A stretch of 64,000 nt of DNA from Alphaproteobacteria bacterium (GCA_024743195.1 JANSXE010000005.1:290941-354940), one strand, 5' to 3'. Positions 35,827-45,724 are shown, counted from the stretch's first letter. Translations and numbers: made by a program. Notes: a model not told the origin generated them from the sequence alone.

Positions 35827-37787
35827 GCCGACGTCGTCGTCTCGATCGCCTCGGCGGACCGCGCCGCCGGCGACGGGGCGTAGGGCAGCGAGACGACGGC
35901 TTCCGTGCCCTCCCCGACGGCGCTTGAAAGCGTCAACCGCCCGCCGAGCGCATCCACCAGCCCTTGGCAGATGGAAAGCCCGAGCCCCCAGCCCGGCTGC
36001 GCGGTCGTCGGATTGGCGCCGCCGCGCGCGAAGGGGTCGAGGACGCGTTTCAGCTTGTCGGCCGGAATGCCGCATCCGGTGTCGCGCACCGACAGTTCGA
36101 CGCCGTCCGGCCGGTAGGAGAGGGTCGCGACGACGGCCCCGCCGGCGTCCGTGAACTTGACCGCATTGGTCAACAGGTTGGCGGCGATCTGCGCGACGGC
36201 CAGCGCGCAGGTCTCGACCGGGCGCGGCCGGCCGCTACGGGTCACCGTCAGGACGACGCCTTTCTCCTCCGCCATGCGCGCGAGAGCCCGCGCGGCCCGT
36301 TCCAGCTCGGCGCCGAAGTCGACGGCTTCGATCACGAAATCCCGCTTGCCGCTCTCGATTGCGGAGAGATCGAGCAGTTCGTTGACGGTCTTCAACAGGA
36401 TCTCGCCGCTGTCATGGATATGACCGGCGTATTGCCGGTATTGGAGTTGCGCCGCCGGGCCCAGATGCTGATCGCGGATGATCTCGGAGAACCCAAGAAT
36501 GGCGTTCAACGGCGTGCGCAGATCGTGGCTGACGCAGGCCAGGAAGTTCGACTTGAACCGATTGGCCTGCTCCGCCGCCTCCTTTTCGCGCAGCAAGCGT
36601 CGCTCGCGCTCCACATGCTTGCCGATGTCATGGACGATCGCGTAGACGCTTCCGACCGCCCCGGAGGGCTCGCGGTCCGGCAGGTAGCTGACCGACGCGT
36701 AATAGTCCGAGCCGTCCCGAAGCACCAGATCGACCTCGAACGAGACCGCCTCGCCGGCGAAGGCGCGCTGCAAGTAGGGTTCGAGTCGCTCCCAGGCGGC
36801 GCTTCCCAGGACGTCGGCCGGCGTGCGCCCGAGGATTTCGGCCCGCGGCGTCCCGACCCCGTCCTCGAAAGCCTTGTTGACGTAGCGATACCGGCCGTTG
36901 CGGTCGAGGATCGCGATCCGCTCCGCGATGCGCTCGAAGAGCCGTTGGAAGCGGCGCTCCGGTCCCCAATGACGGGCGGGGGCGAGCCACCGGTCGGTCA
37001 CGTCCAGAAACACGCCCTGCACGACGGCCGCATCGTCCGGCGCGCCGACGGCGTCGCCGCTCAGGCACAGCACCCGCCGATAGGCCGCCGCCTCGTCCTC
37101 GATCCGGAACCAGAACGCCGCCGCCGCGGTCGCCGCCGCCGCATTCGCCGACGACCGGTCCTGCCCGAACAACGCCTCGAAGGCCGCGCGGTCTTCGGGG
37201 TGGATGCGCGCGATCCACGCGTCCAGAGGGACGCTGTCCCGATCGGCCAGCCCGGCGAGCCGCGCCCCGCCCGCCGGCAGATGCAGCAGGCCGCGGCGCG
37301 GATCGACGCGCCAGACCGCCATGCCCAGCGCGCGGGCCGGGTCGGCCAACCGGTCGGACCAGGCGGTCGTCTCGCGCCCGTCGTCGGCGCACGCCGGCAG
37401 CGCCTGAACCAGCACGGCGCCAGCCGTTCCTGCGCCGGGCGCCGGCCGCAGCATCGTGCGCATGCGCCCGGGTCCGGCCGCCCCGGTCCCGCAGCCGGCG
37501 CCGCGCCAGACATGCTCCTGGTCGAAACTGGAACGCTCGCCCGCGGCGACGGTGCGCAGCCCCGCGCGCAGCGCCGCGGTCGCCGACCCATCCCGCGGAT
37601 CGAGGGACGGTGCACCCGCCACGGCGGCCGCCGGGCCGGCCGGGCCCGGGTCCGCCTCAAGCGCGCGCCAGGCGGCGTTGGCCGCCTGCACCCGGCCCGC
37701 CGCATCGACGACGCAGCACGCGCCGCCCATCGCCTCGAGCCAGGCCTCCCTCCCCGCCGGGACATCGCCGGACGATCCATCCACCAT
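35823..37787 (-). CDS. PAS-domain sensor histidine kinase
   Basis: A 654-residue kinase with no transmembrane helix seen. It has two or three PAS-like regions in the first 400 residues (last one FERIAERIAILDRNGRYRYVNKAF), HisKA with CVSHDLRTPLNAILGFSE, and an HATPase with NLLTNAVKFT, DTGCGIPADK and GWGLGLSICQGL. The dimerisation helix resembles the PleC/DivJ type of alphaproteobacterial kinases. No response regulator is adjacent. The start at 37787 is supported by a GGGGG run upstream; 37811 is the alternative. Confidence 0.9.
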   Translation of the reverse strand: MVDGSSGDVPAGREAWLEAMGGACCVVDAAGRVQAANAAWRALEADPGPAGPAAAVAGAPSLDPRDGSATAALRAGLRTVAAGERSSFDQEHVWRGAGCGTGAAGPGRMRTMLRPAPGAGTAGAVLVQALPACADDGRETTAWSDRLADPARALGMAVWRVDPRRGLLHLPAGGARLAGLADRDSVPLDAWIARIHPEDRAAFEALFGQDRSSANAAAATAAAAFWFRIEDEAAAYRRVLCLSGDAVGAPDDAAVVQGVFLDVTDRWLAPARHWGPERRFQRLFERIAERIAILDRNGRYRYVNKAFEDGVGTPRAEILGRTPADVLGSAAWERLEPYLQRAFAGEAVSFEVDLVLRDGSDYYASVSYLPDREPSGAVGSVYAIVHDIGKHVERERRLLREKEAAEQANRFKSNFLACVSHDLRTPLNAILGFSEIIRDQHLGPAAQLQYRQYAGHIHDSGEILLKTVNELLDLSAIESGKRDFVIEAVDFGAELERAARALARMAEEKGVVLTVTRSGRPRPVETCALAVAQIAANLLTNAVKFTDAGGAVVATLSYRPDGVELSVRDTGCGIPADKLKRVLDPFARGGANPTTAQPGWGLGLSICQGLVDALGGRLTLSSAVGEGTEAVVSLPYAPSPAARSAEAIETTTSA

Positions 37788-37879
37788 GTTCGAGCCCCCA
37801 AGAACCCGCATAGGCCGCACCATGCGAGACACGCAACCAATGCGCATCCTGATACCGTTATGAGGATCGCTCAGTTGCG

Positions 37880-39244
37880 TTAAGGCTCGGTAAACGACCG
37901 CGCGCCGACGCTGCGCCGCAGGCGCGGATAGAGGGCCGCCAGGCTGAGCCCGCGCACGCCCATGAAGAGCGTCATCGCGAACCAGAGGCCGTGATTGCCG
38001 AAGGCCGGCTGGGCCCAATGCAGGGCGCCAAGATAGACGGCGAGCGACAGGATCATGGCGTTGCGCAGGTCCGCGCCGCGGGTCGCGCCGATGAAAATCC
38101 CGTCGAAGGTGAAGCACCAGACCGAAATCAGCGGCAGCAGCGCGGGCCAGAGCAGAAAGCGGCTCGCCTCCCCGCGCACCTCTGGAATGTCGGTCAAGAG
38201 CGCGATCACCGCCGGCCCGGCGAGCACGAACAGCGCCGCCGCGCCGCCCGCGAGGACGGCCGCCCACTTGAAGACGCTGCGCACCGCGGCGTCGAAATCC
38301 GCGCGATCGCGCCGGCCGACCGACCGGCCGACCAGCGCCTCCGCCGCATGCGCGAAGCCGTCGAGCCCGAAGCTCGCGATGGTCAGGAAATTCAACAGCA
38401 CGGCGTTCGCGGCCAGCGTCGTCTCGCCCATCGTCGCGCCGCGCATGGTGAAATAGGTGAAGGCCCCGACCAGACAAAGCGTGCGGATGAAGATGTCGCG
38501 GTTGACCGCAACCAGCCGCCGCAGGGCCTCCCGGTCCAAGAGGCGCGCGCGGCCGACCGGCCCGACCCCCGACGCCGCCAGCGCGCGCCGCACCAGCAAC
38601 AGGCCGAGCAGCAGACCGCTCCACTCCGCGATCGCGGTCGCGGCCGCGACGCCCTCCACGTCCCAGCCCAGCCCGACCACGAAGACCAGATCGAGGCCGA
38701 TATTGACCGCGTTGATCAGGATCTGCAGCAGCAGCGGCGTGCGCGCGTCCTGCCGGCCGAGGAACCACCCCAGCAGCACGTAGTTCATCAGCGCCGCCGG
38801 CGCGCCCCAGATGCGGATCGTGAAATAGCCGGCGGCGAGGTCCTCGACCTGCTCGCTCGCCTCGAACAGGCCGAGGGCCGCCCACAGGATCGGCCCCTGC
38901 AACAGGATCAGCGCGCCCGCGGTCAGGAGCGCGATCCCGGCGGCGCGCGCGAAGCTCGCCTTCACCTCCTCCGCGTCGCCCCGGCCCCAGGCCTGCGCGG
39001 TGAGCCCGGTCGTGCTCATCCGCAGGAAACCGAAGCCCCAATAGACGAAGGAGAAAATGGTCGCGCCGACCGCGACCGCGCCGAGATAGGCGGGGTCCGG
39101 CAGGCGCCCGACGACGGCGGTGTCCACCGCGCCCAGCAGCGGGACCGTCAGATTGGCGAGGATGATCGGCCCGGCCAGACGCCAGACCCGGCCGTCCCAG
39201 CCGCCCTCCGGCGCGGCGCCGTCCGGTTTCGAGGCGCTTTCCAT
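37880..39244 (-). CDS. MATE family efflux transporter (DinF-like)
   Basis: A 454-residue, 12-helix inner-membrane antiporter. Typical segments are LAGPIILANLTVPLLGAVDTAVVGRL and LRMSTTGLTAQAWGRGD in the N-terminal half, with an equivalent repeat after residue 230. It resembles the DinF/NorM group exporting toxic cations. The ATG at 39244 was chosen from several; its ribosome-binding site is weak. Confidence 0.92.
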   Translation of the reverse strand: MESASKPDGAAPEGGWDGRVWRLAGPIILANLTVPLLGAVDTAVVGRLPDPAYLGAVAVGATIFSFVYWGFGFLRMSTTGLTAQAWGRGDAEEVKASFARAAGIALLTAGALILLQGPILWAALGLFEASEQVEDLAAGYFTIRIWGAPAALMNYVLLGWFLGRQDARTPLLLQILINAVNIGLDLVFVVGLGWDVEGVAAATAIAEWSGLLLGLLLVRRALAASGVGPVGRARLLDREALRRLVAVNRDIFIRTLCLVGAFTYFTMRGATMGETTLAANAVLLNFLTIASFGLDGFAHAAEALVGRSVGRRDRADFDAAVRSVFKWAAVLAGGAAALFVLAGPAVIALLTDIPEVRGEASRFLLWPALLPLISVWCFTFDGIFIGATRGADLRNAMILSLAVYLGALHWAQPAFGNHGLWFAMTLFMGVRGLSLAALYPRLRRSVGARSFTEP

Positions 39245-39429
39245 GGAGCCGGCAGAGTGGCGGGCGCAGGCGGGGCCCGGCAAGCCGTTTCTCAACCGGT
39301 AGGCAGCGGGACGGGGCGGCGAGACCGGCCGGCGCCGAGTCACCGAAGAGTCGTCGAGCGATAATGGCGGAGTCCCGGCCGCCGGCTATCCTGACCGGGA
39401 TGACGGATGCGCCTTGGCGGAGGAGCGGG

Positions 39430-39603
39430 ATGATCCGGGTCGATTATCGCGACTATCTGGACCAGCAAAGCCGCTATGCGGCCAGCCTGCTGCGCCAGGC
39501 CAAGCGCGCGGAGGGCGCGCGGGCCCGCGAACTGGCCGATCTCGCCGGCGACGCCCTCATGCGCATGACCCGCGTCTGGCGGCGCGGGGCGCCGGACGGC
39601 TGA
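39430..39603 (+). CDS. Small conserved-looking protein, unknown function
   Basis: A 57-residue, mostly helical protein (YRDYLDQQSRYAASLLRQAKRAEGARARELADLAGDALMRMTRVWRR) rich in Arg and Ala. The ATG at 39430 follows an excellent GGAGGAG ribosome-binding site, which favours a real gene; an in-frame ATG at 39364 would add 22 residues. It is convergent with the DUF3572 gene 7 nt away. Confidence 0.6.
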   Translation: MIRVDYRDYLDQQSRYAASLLRQAKRAEGARARELADLAGDALMRMTRVWRRGAPDG

Positions 39604-39609
39604 CCGCGA

Positions 39610-39900
39610 TCAGGGGCTCGTCTCCTCGTCGGCGAGACCCGCGGCCAGCGCCAGCGCCCGACGCGCGCGGCCCGGATCCATCGGATCGATCTCGGCGGAC
39701 TCCGCGAAGGCGAGCAGATCCGGCTCGTGAGCGAGCAGGAAGTCCAACAACCCCATCAGCAGGGCCGGGTCCTTGAGCCGCTCGCGCAGCTCCATCGGGC
39801 CGATCCCGCTCAACGCCAGGAATCGGCCGAGCTGATCCTCCTCCTGGGCGATGAAGGTCAGCGCCTGATAGGCGACGGCCTCCGCGGCCTCTCGGTTCAT
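39610..39900 (-). CDS. DUF3572 family protein
   Basis: A 96-residue alphaproteobacterial protein of unknown function, recognised from AYQALTFIAQEEDQLGRFLALSGIGPMELRERL and the acidic C terminus. It is helical and soluble. It is transcribed divergently from gabD. Confidence 0.85.
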   Translation of the reverse strand: MNREAAEAVAYQALTFIAQEEDQLGRFLALSGIGPMELRERLKDPALLMGLLDFLLAHEPDLLAFAESAEIDPMDPGRARRALALAAGLADEETSP

Positions 39901-40092
39901 GGCGTCGTTCCTTCCCTATCGCGGTGCGGGCCCTGTGCGCGGTGCGGGCGCTCGATTGCGGAACCGGCCCGTCCGGCTTATGTAGGCGATGCGGGCGCGC
40001 CGTCGAGGGGCCGCGACCGCGCAACGAACCGGGCGGCGGCGACCGTCTCGCCGCATACCCCGACCGAGCGTTTCATCCAAGGGAGGATTTCC

Positions 40093-41553
40093 GTGCAGCT
40101 GACCAACCAGAGCCTCTTCCGGGAGCAGGCCTATATCGGCGGCAAATGGTCCGACGCCGACGGCGGCGCGACCTTCCCCGTGACCAACCCCGCGACGGGC
40201 GAGGTGATCGCCAACGTCGCCCGCTGCGGCGCCGCCGAGACCCGGCGCGCGATCGAGGCCGCCGCCGGCGCCTGGCCCGCCTGGCGCGCCAAGACCGCCA
40301 AGGAGCGCGCCGCGATCCTGCGCCGCTTCTTCGAGCTGATGATGGAGAACCAGCGCGACCTCGCCATGATCATGACCGTCGAGCAGGGCAAGCCCCTGGC
40401 CGAGTCGATGGGCGAGATCGTCTACGCCGCCTCTTTCGTCGAGTGGTTCGGCGAGGAGGCGAAGCGCGCCTATGGCGACGTCATCCCGCAGCACAAGCCC
40501 GACAGCCGCATCGTGGTCACCAAGGAGCCGATCGGCGTCACCGCCGGCATCACGCCCTGGAACTTCCCGACCGCGATGATCACCCGCAAGGCGAGCCCGG
40601 CGCTGGCCGCCGGCTGCCCGATGGTGATCAAGCCGGCGGAGGCGACGCCGCTCTCGGCGCTGGCGCTGTGCGTGCTGGCGGAGCAGGCGGGGATTCCCGC
40701 GGGCGTTCTCTCCGTCGTCACCGGCGACCGCGACCAGTCGGCCGAGATCGGCGGCGAGATGACCGGCAACCCGATCGTGCGCAAGATCGGCTTCACCGGC
40801 TCCACGCCCGTCGGCAAGCTGCTGATGGAGCAGGCCTCGAAGACCGTGAAGAAGGTGAGCCTCGAGCTGGGCGGCAACGCGCCCTTCATCGTGTTCGACG
40901 ACGCCGACATCGAAAGCGCGCTGCCCGGCGCCATCGCCTGCAAGTTCCGCAACGCCGGCCAGACCTGCGTGTGCGCCAACCGCATCCTGGTGCAGGACGG
41001 GATCTACGACAAATTCCTCGACCGCCTGAAACAGGAGGTCGCGAAGCTGAAGGTCGGCCCCGGCCTGGAGGAAGGCGTCGCCATCGGCCCGCTGATCGAC
41101 GAGCGCGCCATCGCCAAGGTCGAAAAGCTGGTCGCCAGCGCCAAGGCGTCCGGCGCCAAGGCGACCGTCGGCGGCGACCCGCACGCACTGGGCCGCACCT
41201 TCTACAGCCCGACGGTGCTGGAGGACGTCTCCGCCGACATGGAGGTCGCCAACAACGAGATCTTCGGCCCCGTCGCCCCGATCATCCGCTTCAAGGACGA
41301 GGCGGACGCGATCCGCATCGCCAACGACACGCCCTTCGGGCTCGCCGCCTATTTCTACGCCCGCGACATCGGCCGCGTCTGGCGCGTGGCGGAGGGGCTG
41401 GAATACGGCATGGTCGGGATCAACACCGGCATCCTCTCCACCGAGGTCGCGCCCTTCGGCGGCGTGAAGGAATCCGGCATCGGCCGCGAAGGCTCGAAGT
41501 ACGGCCTCGATGAGTGGATGGAGATCAAGTATCTCTGCATGGGGGATATCTGA
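40093..41553 (+). CDS. gabD: NADP-dependent succinate-semialdehyde dehydrogenase
   Basis: A 486-residue aldehyde dehydrogenase. It oxidises succinic semialdehyde to succinate, the last step of 4-aminobutyrate catabolism. The oxyanion and glutamate region is LELGGNAPFIVFDDAD, the catalytic cysteine is in NAGQTCVCANRI, and the cofactor region GFTGSTPVGKLL is standard for GabD. The GTG start at 40093 was chosen for the GGGAGGATTT ribosome-binding site 4 nt before it. No gabT is nearby. Confidence 0.93.
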   Translation: MQLTNQSLFREQAYIGGKWSDADGGATFPVTNPATGEVIANVARCGAAETRRAIEAAAGAWPAWRAKTAKERAAILRRFFELMMENQRDLAMIMTVEQGKPLAESMGEIVYAASFVEWFGEEAKRAYGDVIPQHKPDSRIVVTKEPIGVTAGITPWNFPTAMITRKASPALAAGCPMVIKPAEATPLSALALCVLAEQAGIPAGVLSVVTGDRDQSAEIGGEMTGNPIVRKIGFTGSTPVGKLLMEQASKTVKKVSLELGGNAPFIVFDDADIESALPGAIACKFRNAGQTCVCANRILVQDGIYDKFLDRLKQEVAKLKVGPGLEEGVAIGPLIDERAIAKVEKLVASAKASGAKATVGGDPHALGRTFYSPTVLEDVSADMEVANNEIFGPVAPIIRFKDEADAIRIANDTPFGLAAYFYARDIGRVWRVAEGLEYGMVGINTGILSTEVAPFGGVKESGIGREGSKYGLDEWMEIKYLCMGDI

Positions 41554-41722
41554 GGAGCCGCGCGCAGGCTGTCGCGCCCTGGGAGACGCCGCCAGTTCGA
41601 GGGCGCGAGCAGTCGCTTGGGTCGGTGATCGAACAGCGCCGACCCCGGCGGAGGTTCGCTGCCTTCCGCGCCAGACCGCGCCCTGAGGAGTTGAATCCCG
41701 AGCGGCGCCCTCGCCGGCGGAT

Positions 41723-41863
41723 CCTTCGAGACGCCGCCTTTCGGCGGCTCCTCAGGATGAGGGCTCAGGGCCTGTCGAGCGGGTTTCCTGGTCAGAGCTT
41801 CTCCCGCCGCCGGCGCCGGCCGCTCCTGGGACCCGGATCAACCTTGCAGCCGTCCGGGACGAC
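41723..41863. repeat. Compound dispersed repeat, copy 1
   Basis: Module A (CTTCGAGACGCCGCC, a GGCGGC-centred hairpin, CTCCTCAGGATGAGG, TCGAGCGG) is followed by module B (GCTCCTGGGACCCGG, then GCCGTCCGGGACGAC). Both modules recur in the same order at 51570-51746. This is a typical BIME-like intergenic repeat of high-GC alphaproteobacteria. Confidence 0.75.
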
Positions 41864-41996
41864 AATGCAACGGCTCGGCGCGCCGCCTGCCGGCGCTCCC
41901 CAGGGTGCGGGTTTGAAGGCATCGTCGGGGCTTCGCGACCCTGCTGCTCGGTCGATCAGCGTTCGTTGTCAGAGGATCGAGCCGCCCCTCGCACGG

Positions 41997-42028
41997 AAAA
42001 GGCCGCGCCCGATCGGGCGCGGCCTTTC
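41997..42028. terminator. Bidirectional rho-independent terminator
   Basis: AAAGGCCGCGCCC and its reverse complement meet at a GATC centre, making a 13-bp stem flanked by A-runs on the left and T-runs on the right. It lies 35 bp downstream of the DUF1127 stop and can also stop transcripts from gabD. Confidence 0.85.
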
Positions 42029-42062
42029 TCGCATCGGCCAGGGTGTGGAAACCCGGTCAGCC

Positions 42063-42278
42063 TCAGCGCCGCAGCGTGCGGCCGGTCTCGACCACATGCG
42101 CGATCTCGCCGCGGGCGATGCCCAGATCGGCCAGTTCGTGATCGCTCAGGCGGGAGAGCTCCGCGCGGGCGCGGGACAGCTCCCGGGCGCGGCGCACGCG
42201 CGCGACGACGCCGGCGAGGAAGCCGGCGACGCCGGACTGCGACTGGGACCCCGCAAGGGCGAAGCTGTTGCTGCTCAT
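42063..42278 (-). CDS. DUF1127 domain small protein
   Basis: A 71-residue protein ending in the DUF1127 arginine-rich domain (RARAELSRLSDHELADLGIARGEIAHVV). Small DUF1127 proteins in alphaproteobacteria have been linked to RNA turnover and to phosphate or carbon metabolism. A strong AAAAGGAG ribosome-binding site precedes the ATG, and a terminator follows. Confidence 0.9.
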   Translation of the reverse strand: MSSNSFALAGSQSQSGVAGFLAGVVARVRRARELSRARAELSRLSDHELADLGIARGEIAHVVETGRTLRR

Positions 42279-42463
42279 CAGACCAACTCCTTTTCTTTGT
42301 TTAGGACAGCTTTACTGCCTTACTAGATGGGGGCGGGTCGACCGCGGTTCTTGCATGCTGCACCTGCGAAAAGCGCATGGACGCCCCCTTGCCGGCGCAC
42401 GCCCGGCGCGCTACCGCTCAATCTTCGCCCCCGATCAGACCCAACCGCCGGGAGGGACGCCCG

Positions 42464-43126
42464 ATGGCCGCCTATCGCTTCAGCCTGCATGAGGATCGCA
42501 TCGCCCCGGGCGGGTGGTTGGAGATCGCGACCCCCGCCGCGCACCGGCTGCTCTATTGCGTGGACGGATCGCTCGCCGTCGGCGGCGGCAGTCTGGGCGA
42601 CCTGTCGCCCTTGGCGCGGGACGAGGCCGCGCTCTCCAGCGGGCTGGCGCGGATCGAAACGGGCCACGCCGGCGCGCTCGTGCTGCGCTGGGAGCTGGCC
42701 CCCGCGGACGCGGCCGAGGAGGTCGAGGAGGCCGGCGTCGCCACCGGCCTCCTGATGGAGCGCAGCATCGAGGCGCCGGAGGAGGGCGAGCGGCTGTTGC
42801 GCCTCGACGCGGTCGCGCTGCCGGCCGGCGGCGCGGACCCGAGCCACATCCTGCCCGGCCCCAGCCTGCGCGTGCTGGCGAGCGGCGCGGTCTCCGTCGC
42901 GCTTGGAAACCGCAGCACGCCGCACCGCCCCGGCGGCGCCTGGTTCGTGAAGGAGGGCGAGGAGGCCGCGGTGAGCGCGGAGGACACCGAGCCCGCGCTG
43001 CTCCTGCGCGCGGCGCTGTTGCCGACCAGCCTCGCCGGCGAAAGCGCGATCTTCTACGCCGAGCGCGGCGACGGCGAGGGCCCGCCCCCGGCGCGGGTCT
43101 ATGTCGACGGGGTGATCCTGCTATAG
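42464..43126 (+). CDS. Cupin-like (bicupin) protein, unknown function
   Basis: A 220-residue protein that is mostly beta-strand, with two similar halves (about residues 1-95 and 100-215) suggesting a double cupin. Each half has a GGWLEIATPAAHRLLYCVDG- or PGPSLRVLASG-like strand pair. Few histidines are present, so metal binding is doubtful. The ATG at 42464 follows GGGAGGG. It is upstream of the GNAT and HNH genes on the same strand and may share their operon. Confidence 0.65.
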   Translation: MAAYRFSLHEDRIAPGGWLEIATPAAHRLLYCVDGSLAVGGGSLGDLSPLARDEAALSSGLARIETGHAGALVLRWELAPADAAEEVEEAGVATGLLMERSIEAPEEGERLLRLDAVALPAGGADPSHILPGPSLRVLASGAVSVALGNRSTPHRPGGAWFVKEGEEAAVSAEDTEPALLLRAALLPTSLAGESAIFYAERGDGEGPPPARVYVDGVILL

Positions 43127-43155
43127 GCTGACGTCCATCGATATGAGGAGGCGCA

Positions 43156-43776
43156 ATGCTGCGGATCAGGGCCTGCGCGTCGGACGATCTGGAGGCGCTC
43201 TACGCCATTTCGCTCGCCACCGGCGACCGGGGCGGCGACGCCAGCGCGCTCTACCGCGATCCGCGGCTGATGGGCGCCATCTACTCCGCCCCCTACGCCC
43301 TGCTGGAGCCGGAACTGGCCTTCGTCGCCGAGGATGCGGACGGCGTCGCCGGCTTCGCCGTCGGGACCTGCGACACGCGCGCCTTCGAAGACCGGCTGGC
43401 GGCCGAGTGGCGTCCCCGCCTGCGCGCCGGAACGAGCCCGCCGGACCCGGCGCGGGCCGACCGCTGGACGGCGGACGAGCGCCGCCTCCACCAGATTCAC
43501 ACCCCGACGCCGACGCCGGACTGGGTGGTCGCGGCGCATCCGGCGCATCTGCATGTCAACCTGCTGCCGAGGCTGCAGGGCCGCGGCGTGGGGGCGCGCC
43601 TGGCCGACCGGTGGACGGCCTCCGCCGCGGCGCGCGGCGCGCGCGCCCTGCATGCGGGGGTCAATGCGCACAACACGCGCGCGCTGAGCTTCTGGCGCCG
43701 GCAGGGGTTCGCGGAGATCGACCCGGCCCGGCGCGACGGCCGCACCGTGTGGCTCGGCCGGAGACTGGCGCCGTGA
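43156..43776 (+). CDS. GNAT family N-acetyltransferase
   Basis: A 206-residue GNAT enzyme. The acetyl-CoA loop is LLPRLQGRGVGARLADRW (about residues 135-152). The C-terminal NAHNTRALSFWRRQGFAEI is the usual GNAT motif B. It has a longer central insertion than a minimal GNAT. The substrate is unknown. The TGA overlaps the GTG of the HNH gene. Confidence 0.9.
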   Translation: MLRIRACASDDLEALYAISLATGDRGGDASALYRDPRLMGAIYSAPYALLEPELAFVAEDADGVAGFAVGTCDTRAFEDRLAAEWRPRLRAGTSPPDPARADRWTADERRLHQIHTPTPTPDWVVAAHPAHLHVNLLPRLQGRGVGARLADRWTASAAARGARALHAGVNAHNTRALSFWRRQGFAEIDPARRDGRTVWLGRRLAP

Positions 43777-44090
43777 GCGCGGCGGGCGCGGGCGCCGATC
43801 TCGGCCCCTGCCCGATCTGCGGGCGGCCGATGATCGCCGGCCCGTCGGTCGACCGGCATCACTGGGTTCCCCGCCGGTTGGGCGGGACGGCCTGGGACTG
43901 GCTGCACCGGCTGTGCCACAAGAAGCTGCACAGCCTCTATGACGAACGCACGCTGGCGCGCGACTTGGCCGATCCCGAGAGCGCCCGCGCCGACCCGGAG
44001 ATCGCCAAGTTCATCCGCTGGGCGCGCAAGCAACCGCCGGAGGCGCTCGGCCGGCACGCCGCACCCAAGGGACGCAGGCGGCGCCGGTAG
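43773..44090 (+). CDS. HNH-type zinc/nuclease domain small protein
   Basis: A 105-residue protein. CPICGRP near the N terminus, DRHHWVPRRLGG and LCHKKLHSLY make a zinc-ribbon HNH-like fold with the expected CxxC, HH and CxxxH spacing. The basic tail GRRRRR may bind nucleic acid. The GTG start overlaps the GNAT stop (GTGA). Nuclease activity is likely from motif but not certain. Confidence 0.8.
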   Translation: MSAAGAGADLGPCPICGRPMIAGPSVDRHHWVPRRLGGTAWDWLHRLCHKKLHSLYDERTLARDLADPESARADPEIAKFIRWARKQPPEALGRHAAPKGRRRRR

Positions 44091-44098
44091 GCCGGCCG

Positions 44099-45631
44099 CT
44101 AACCGGCGGGCGCCCGGCGCGCGCGCAGCTTGTCGCGGATCAGCTTGATCAGCGGCAGCAGGATCAGGATCAGCGCCGTGATCGTGATCGGGCCGGCGAT
44201 CGGCCGGGTGAAGAAGATGCTGATATCGCCGTCGGAGAACAGCAGCGACTGGCGCAGCTTGGGCTCGGCGATCGGCCCGAGCACGATCGCCAGCACCGCC
44301 GGCGCCAGCGGATAGTCCAAGAGCCGCAGGAAGAAGGCGCCCGCCCCGAACAGCACCATCAGCCAGACGTCGAACATGTCCTGATAGGCGGCGTAGGTGC
44401 CCACCAGCGAAAGCACGAAGATGATCGGCGCCAGGATGGTGAAGGGCATGCGCAGCATCCACAGAAAGACCGGGATGAAGGCCAGATTGACCAGCAGCGC
44501 CACCACGTTGGAGACGTAGAAGGAGCCGATCAGCGGCCAGACGAAGTCCGGCTGCTCGCTGAACAAGAGCGGGCCCGGCTGCAGTCCCCAGATCACCATG
44601 CCCGCCAGCAGCACCGCCGTCGTCGGCGAGCCCGGGATGCCGAGCGTCATCATCGGCAGCATGGAGCCGGTGGAGGCCGAGTTGTTGGCCGCCTCCGGCG
44701 CGGCGACGCCGTCGATATTGCCCTTGCCGAAGCTCTTCGGATCCTTCGACGCCATCTTGGTCACGCCGTAGGCCATCAGCGAGCCCGGCGTCGCGCCCGC
44801 CGCCGGCAGGATGCCGACGAAGAAGCCGAGGAAGGAGCCGATCGCCGTGCCGCGCCAGGCGCCGGCGAAGCTGCGGATCGCGGCCATGACGCGCTTCGCG
44901 GTGATCGTCACCTCGGCCATCTTGTCGTCGGAGCGCGAGGCGTTGATGGTCCAGATCATCTCGCCGATGCCGTAGACGCCGATGGCGAGCACCAGGAACT
45001 GGATGCCGTCGCTGAAGCCGACCATGTCGAAGAAGATCAGACGCGGCTCGCCCGAGATGATGTCGAACCCGACGGTGGCGAGCACCAGCCCGAAGCAGAT
45101 CGAGAAGATGGTCTTCGGGATGTCGTCGCCGCCGAGGCCCACGAAGGTCGCGAAGGCGAGCAGCATCAGCGCGAAGATCTCCGGATCGCCGAACTGCAGC
45201 GCCACCGAGGCGAGCGGCGGCGCGAACATCGTGAACAGCACGGTCGAGATGGTGCCGCCCGCGAAGGAGGCGACGGCCGCGGCGACGAGCGCCTTGTCCG
45301 CCTGACCCGTGAGCGCCATCGGCCGGCCGTCGAAGGTGGTCGCGACCGCGGTCGAGGCGCCCGGAATGCCGAGCGTGATGGAGGAGATCGCCCCGCCATA
45401 CATCGCGCCGTAATAGATCGCGGCGAGGAAGATCATGGGCGCGGTGTAGCTGCCCGTCATCTCCTGGATGACGAAGGTGAAGGGCAGCAGGATCGCCACG
45501 CCGTTGACCGATCCGAGCCCCGGCATGGCGCCCACGAACAGCCCGATCACCACCCCCAGCACGGCGAGGCCGAGATTGGCCGGCTGCAACGCGACCCAGA
45601 GCCCGTCCATCAGGGCCGTAAGGATGTCCAT
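44099..45631 (-). CDS. tctA: Tripartite tricarboxylate transporter large permease TctA
   Basis: A 510-residue, 12-helix inner-membrane protein. The family repeats GAMPGLGSVNGVAILLPFTF and GILPAAGATPGSLMAYG, with GIPGSPTTAVLLAGM, are present. With TctB and the periplasmic TctC it imports carboxylates using an ion gradient; the ligand is unknown. It is the last gene of tctC-tctB-tctA. Confidence 0.95.
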   Translation of the reverse strand: MDILTALMDGLWVALQPANLGLAVLGVVIGLFVGAMPGLGSVNGVAILLPFTFVIQEMTGSYTAPMIFLAAIYYGAMYGGAISSITLGIPGASTAVATTFDGRPMALTGQADKALVAAAVASFAGGTISTVLFTMFAPPLASVALQFGDPEIFALMLLAFATFVGLGGDDIPKTIFSICFGLVLATVGFDIISGEPRLIFFDMVGFSDGIQFLVLAIGVYGIGEMIWTINASRSDDKMAEVTITAKRVMAAIRSFAGAWRGTAIGSFLGFFVGILPAAGATPGSLMAYGVTKMASKDPKSFGKGNIDGVAAPEAANNSASTGSMLPMMTLGIPGSPTTAVLLAGMVIWGLQPGPLLFSEQPDFVWPLIGSFYVSNVVALLVNLAFIPVFLWMLRMPFTILAPIIFVLSLVGTYAAYQDMFDVWLMVLFGAGAFFLRLLDYPLAPAVLAIVLGPIAEPKLRQSLLFSDGDISIFFTRPIAGPITITALILILLPLIKLIRDKLRARRAPAG

Positions 45632-45724
45632 CGTCGAGACTCCGTCACTGCGTCGGCGCGCGAGGCTTCGCCGCCCCGGCCCGGACGAGACGGCGAGGGC
45701 GGCCGACCGGCCACCCGAGCGCCG

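Larger units (their letters stand above)
41554..42062. other. 509-bp intergenic region with repeats and a terminator
   Basis: It lies between convergent gabD and the DUF1127 gene. It holds a compound dispersed repeat (41723-41863) and a bidirectional terminator (41997-42028). Frames crossing it lack a credible start or family signature. Confidence 0.7.
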